64,000 nt of DNA from Epilithonimonas arachidiradicis. Lineage in GTDB: Bacteria; Bacteroidota; Bacteroidia; Flavobacteriales; Weeksellaceae. Where the stretch lies: NCBI RefSeq assembly GCF_003610695.1, contig NZ_RAQH01000009.1, positions 62,001 through 126,000 of the forward strand, in the 5' to 3' direction. Made by a program: the position numbers and the translations under genes. This document shows, in pieces, positions 63,309 to 64,000 of this stretch (positions are counted from its first letter, which is position 1; each line of letters begins with the position of its first letter). The notes beneath the pieces are model-generated. The model saw only the letters and a list, made by a program, of their open reading frames with translations, was not told the origin of the DNA and searched no databases.

Positions 63309-64000
63309 ATGAAAGGTCTTAATTTTCTGAAACGCATCAATAGCTGGGTCGTATATATTATATTGACTTCCATCGTTGCAGGAATTATTATTTCCTCCAA
63401 CTTCCTGATTCAACATCTTAGAGGTAAGGAAACCGAGAGAATCAAATCTCTGGCAACGGCAATGCGTTATCTCCAAGATAGTGATGTAGACCCGAGATTC
63501 AATGAACTGGCACTTTATGTCATTAGTGAAAATGAAGATTTGCCCATCATTGTTACCAACAAAAAAAGAGAGGTTTTAGAAAGCCGAGGTATTTCCGAAG
63601 AGATTCTTAAAGACAAAGAAAAACTAAAGGCAAAAATGACTGAAATGGAAAGCAAATATCCGCCTTTCGAGATTCAGTTGCCGGATTTTAATAATCAATA
63701 TTTGTATTATGATAATTCTGATTTGATGAATTATTTGCGTTATTATCCTCTTTTATTAGCGATTTTTATTTCATTATACCTCGTTTTTTCATTTTGGTTT
63801 TTACGATTACTGAAGAAAACCGACGAAGGTTTTGTTTGGGCAGGTTTGGCCAAAGAAACCGCGCATCAGATTGGAACACCGCTTTCCTCAATGATTGGCT
63901 GGGTCGAGATTATGAAGCTCGAAGATGAAAATGGAATGGGCGTGAAAGAACTCGAAATGGATGTCAACCGACTCAAAACCATTTCCGAAAGATTCTCCAA
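63309..64000 (+). CDS. Sensor histidine kinase, 5' part (cut by window end)
   Basis: The frame is open from the ATG at 63309 to the window end (230 residues). It has a first membrane helix at about 14-34, a periplasmic region (35-145), a second helix at about 148-168, and the start of the HisKA domain with the H-box H186 in KETAHQIGTPLSS. The AHQIGTPLSS form of the motif is typical of Bacteroidetes kinases. The ATPase domain lies beyond the window. No response regulator is visible upstream. Confidence 0.9.
   Translation, partial: MKGLNFLKRINSWVVYIILTSIVAGIIISSNFLIQHLRGKETERIKSLATAMRYLQDSDVDPRFNELALYVISENEDLPIIVTNKKREVLESRGISEEILKDKEKLKAKMTEMESKYPPFEIQLPDFNNQYLYYDNSDLMNYLRYYPLLLAIFISLYLVFSFWFLRLLKKTDEGFVWAGLAKETAHQIGTPLSSMIGWVEIMKLEDENGMGVKELEMDVNRLKTISERFS

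Noticed and set aside
1-64000. Prophage, integrase or insertion sequence
   Set aside because: No transposase, integrase, phage structural gene or attachment-type repeat next to the tRNA-Leu was found.

Overview
The window looks like chromosome from a Flavobacteriia bacterium of the Chryseobacterium/Epilithonimonas type (family Weeksellaceae). The DNA is AT-rich. Several secreted proteins carry type IX secretion (Por) C-terminal domains. A GldA-like ATPase, a SusC-like TonB receptor with a partner lipoprotein, and DUF5606/DUF5686 proteins are present. Many starts are preceded by the Bacteroidetes -7 promoter box TAnnTTTG rather than an E. coli -10 box or a strong Shine-Dalgarno sequence. I see no prophage, insertion sequence, CRISPR array or rRNA. 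The only tRNA found is tRNA-Leu(CAA). The genus is inferred from general knowledge of these families.

Region 1 (1-19.4 kb) is accessory in flavour: small redox and stress enzymes with their regulators. It holds an AhpD-like protein, an NAD-dependent epimerase/reductase, two AraC regulators, a short-chain dehydrogenase, two alpha/beta hydrolases and a quinone-oxidoreductase-like enzyme. A four-gene operon follows (bicupin oxalate-decarboxylase-like protein, YoaK membrane protein, peroxiredoxin, DsbA-like protein). Next come an SRPBCC-like protein, a hybrid histidine kinase in an operon with an Old Yellow Enzyme and a quinol-monooxygenase-like protein, a LytTR response regulator, Dps, a methyltransferase and a membrane-tethered HTH regulator. 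Upstream regions here contain at least two families of paired direct repeats with a 21-bp period at fixed distance from the promoter. One is shared by the SDR, hydrolase and oxidoreductase genes. The other is shared by the cupin operon, the SRPBCC-like gene and dps. These suggest two small regulons.

Region 2 (19.4-52.3 kb) is mostly housekeeping: a serine hydrolase, tRNA-Leu, an MBL-fold hydrolase, a conserved protein of unknown function, a GAF-domain methionine-sulfoxide-reductase homologue, a BtuF-like binding protein, a DUF5606 protein with a histone-like tail, ruvX-def, an ECF sigma factor with its membrane partner, a GldA-like ATPase, priA, dacB, a secreted M1 peptidase, kbl, rplS, a Zn/Cd-type P-ATPase, a GH5 glycosidase, DUF5686 plus an alkyltransferase-like protein, an HU-like protein, a second M1 peptidase, a cca-to-thyA operon and a Sua5-type enzyme.

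Region 3 (52.3-64 kb) holds a TonB-dependent receptor followed by a parallel-repeat lipoprotein, a peptidase E/secreted protein/HD hydrolase operon, secG, an S9 peptidase, small secreted proteins, an aldose-1-epimerase-like protein, and the 5' part of a sensor histidine kinase that runs off the end.

Intergenic DNA is rich in palindromic dispersed repeats (at least five families with two or more members here), a tandem array of 21-bp units next to the ECF sigma gene, and one possible three-way-junction RNA. The best candidates for something undescribed are the two direct-repeat regulons, the possible structured RNA near 18.55-18.62 kb, and the 21-bp array.
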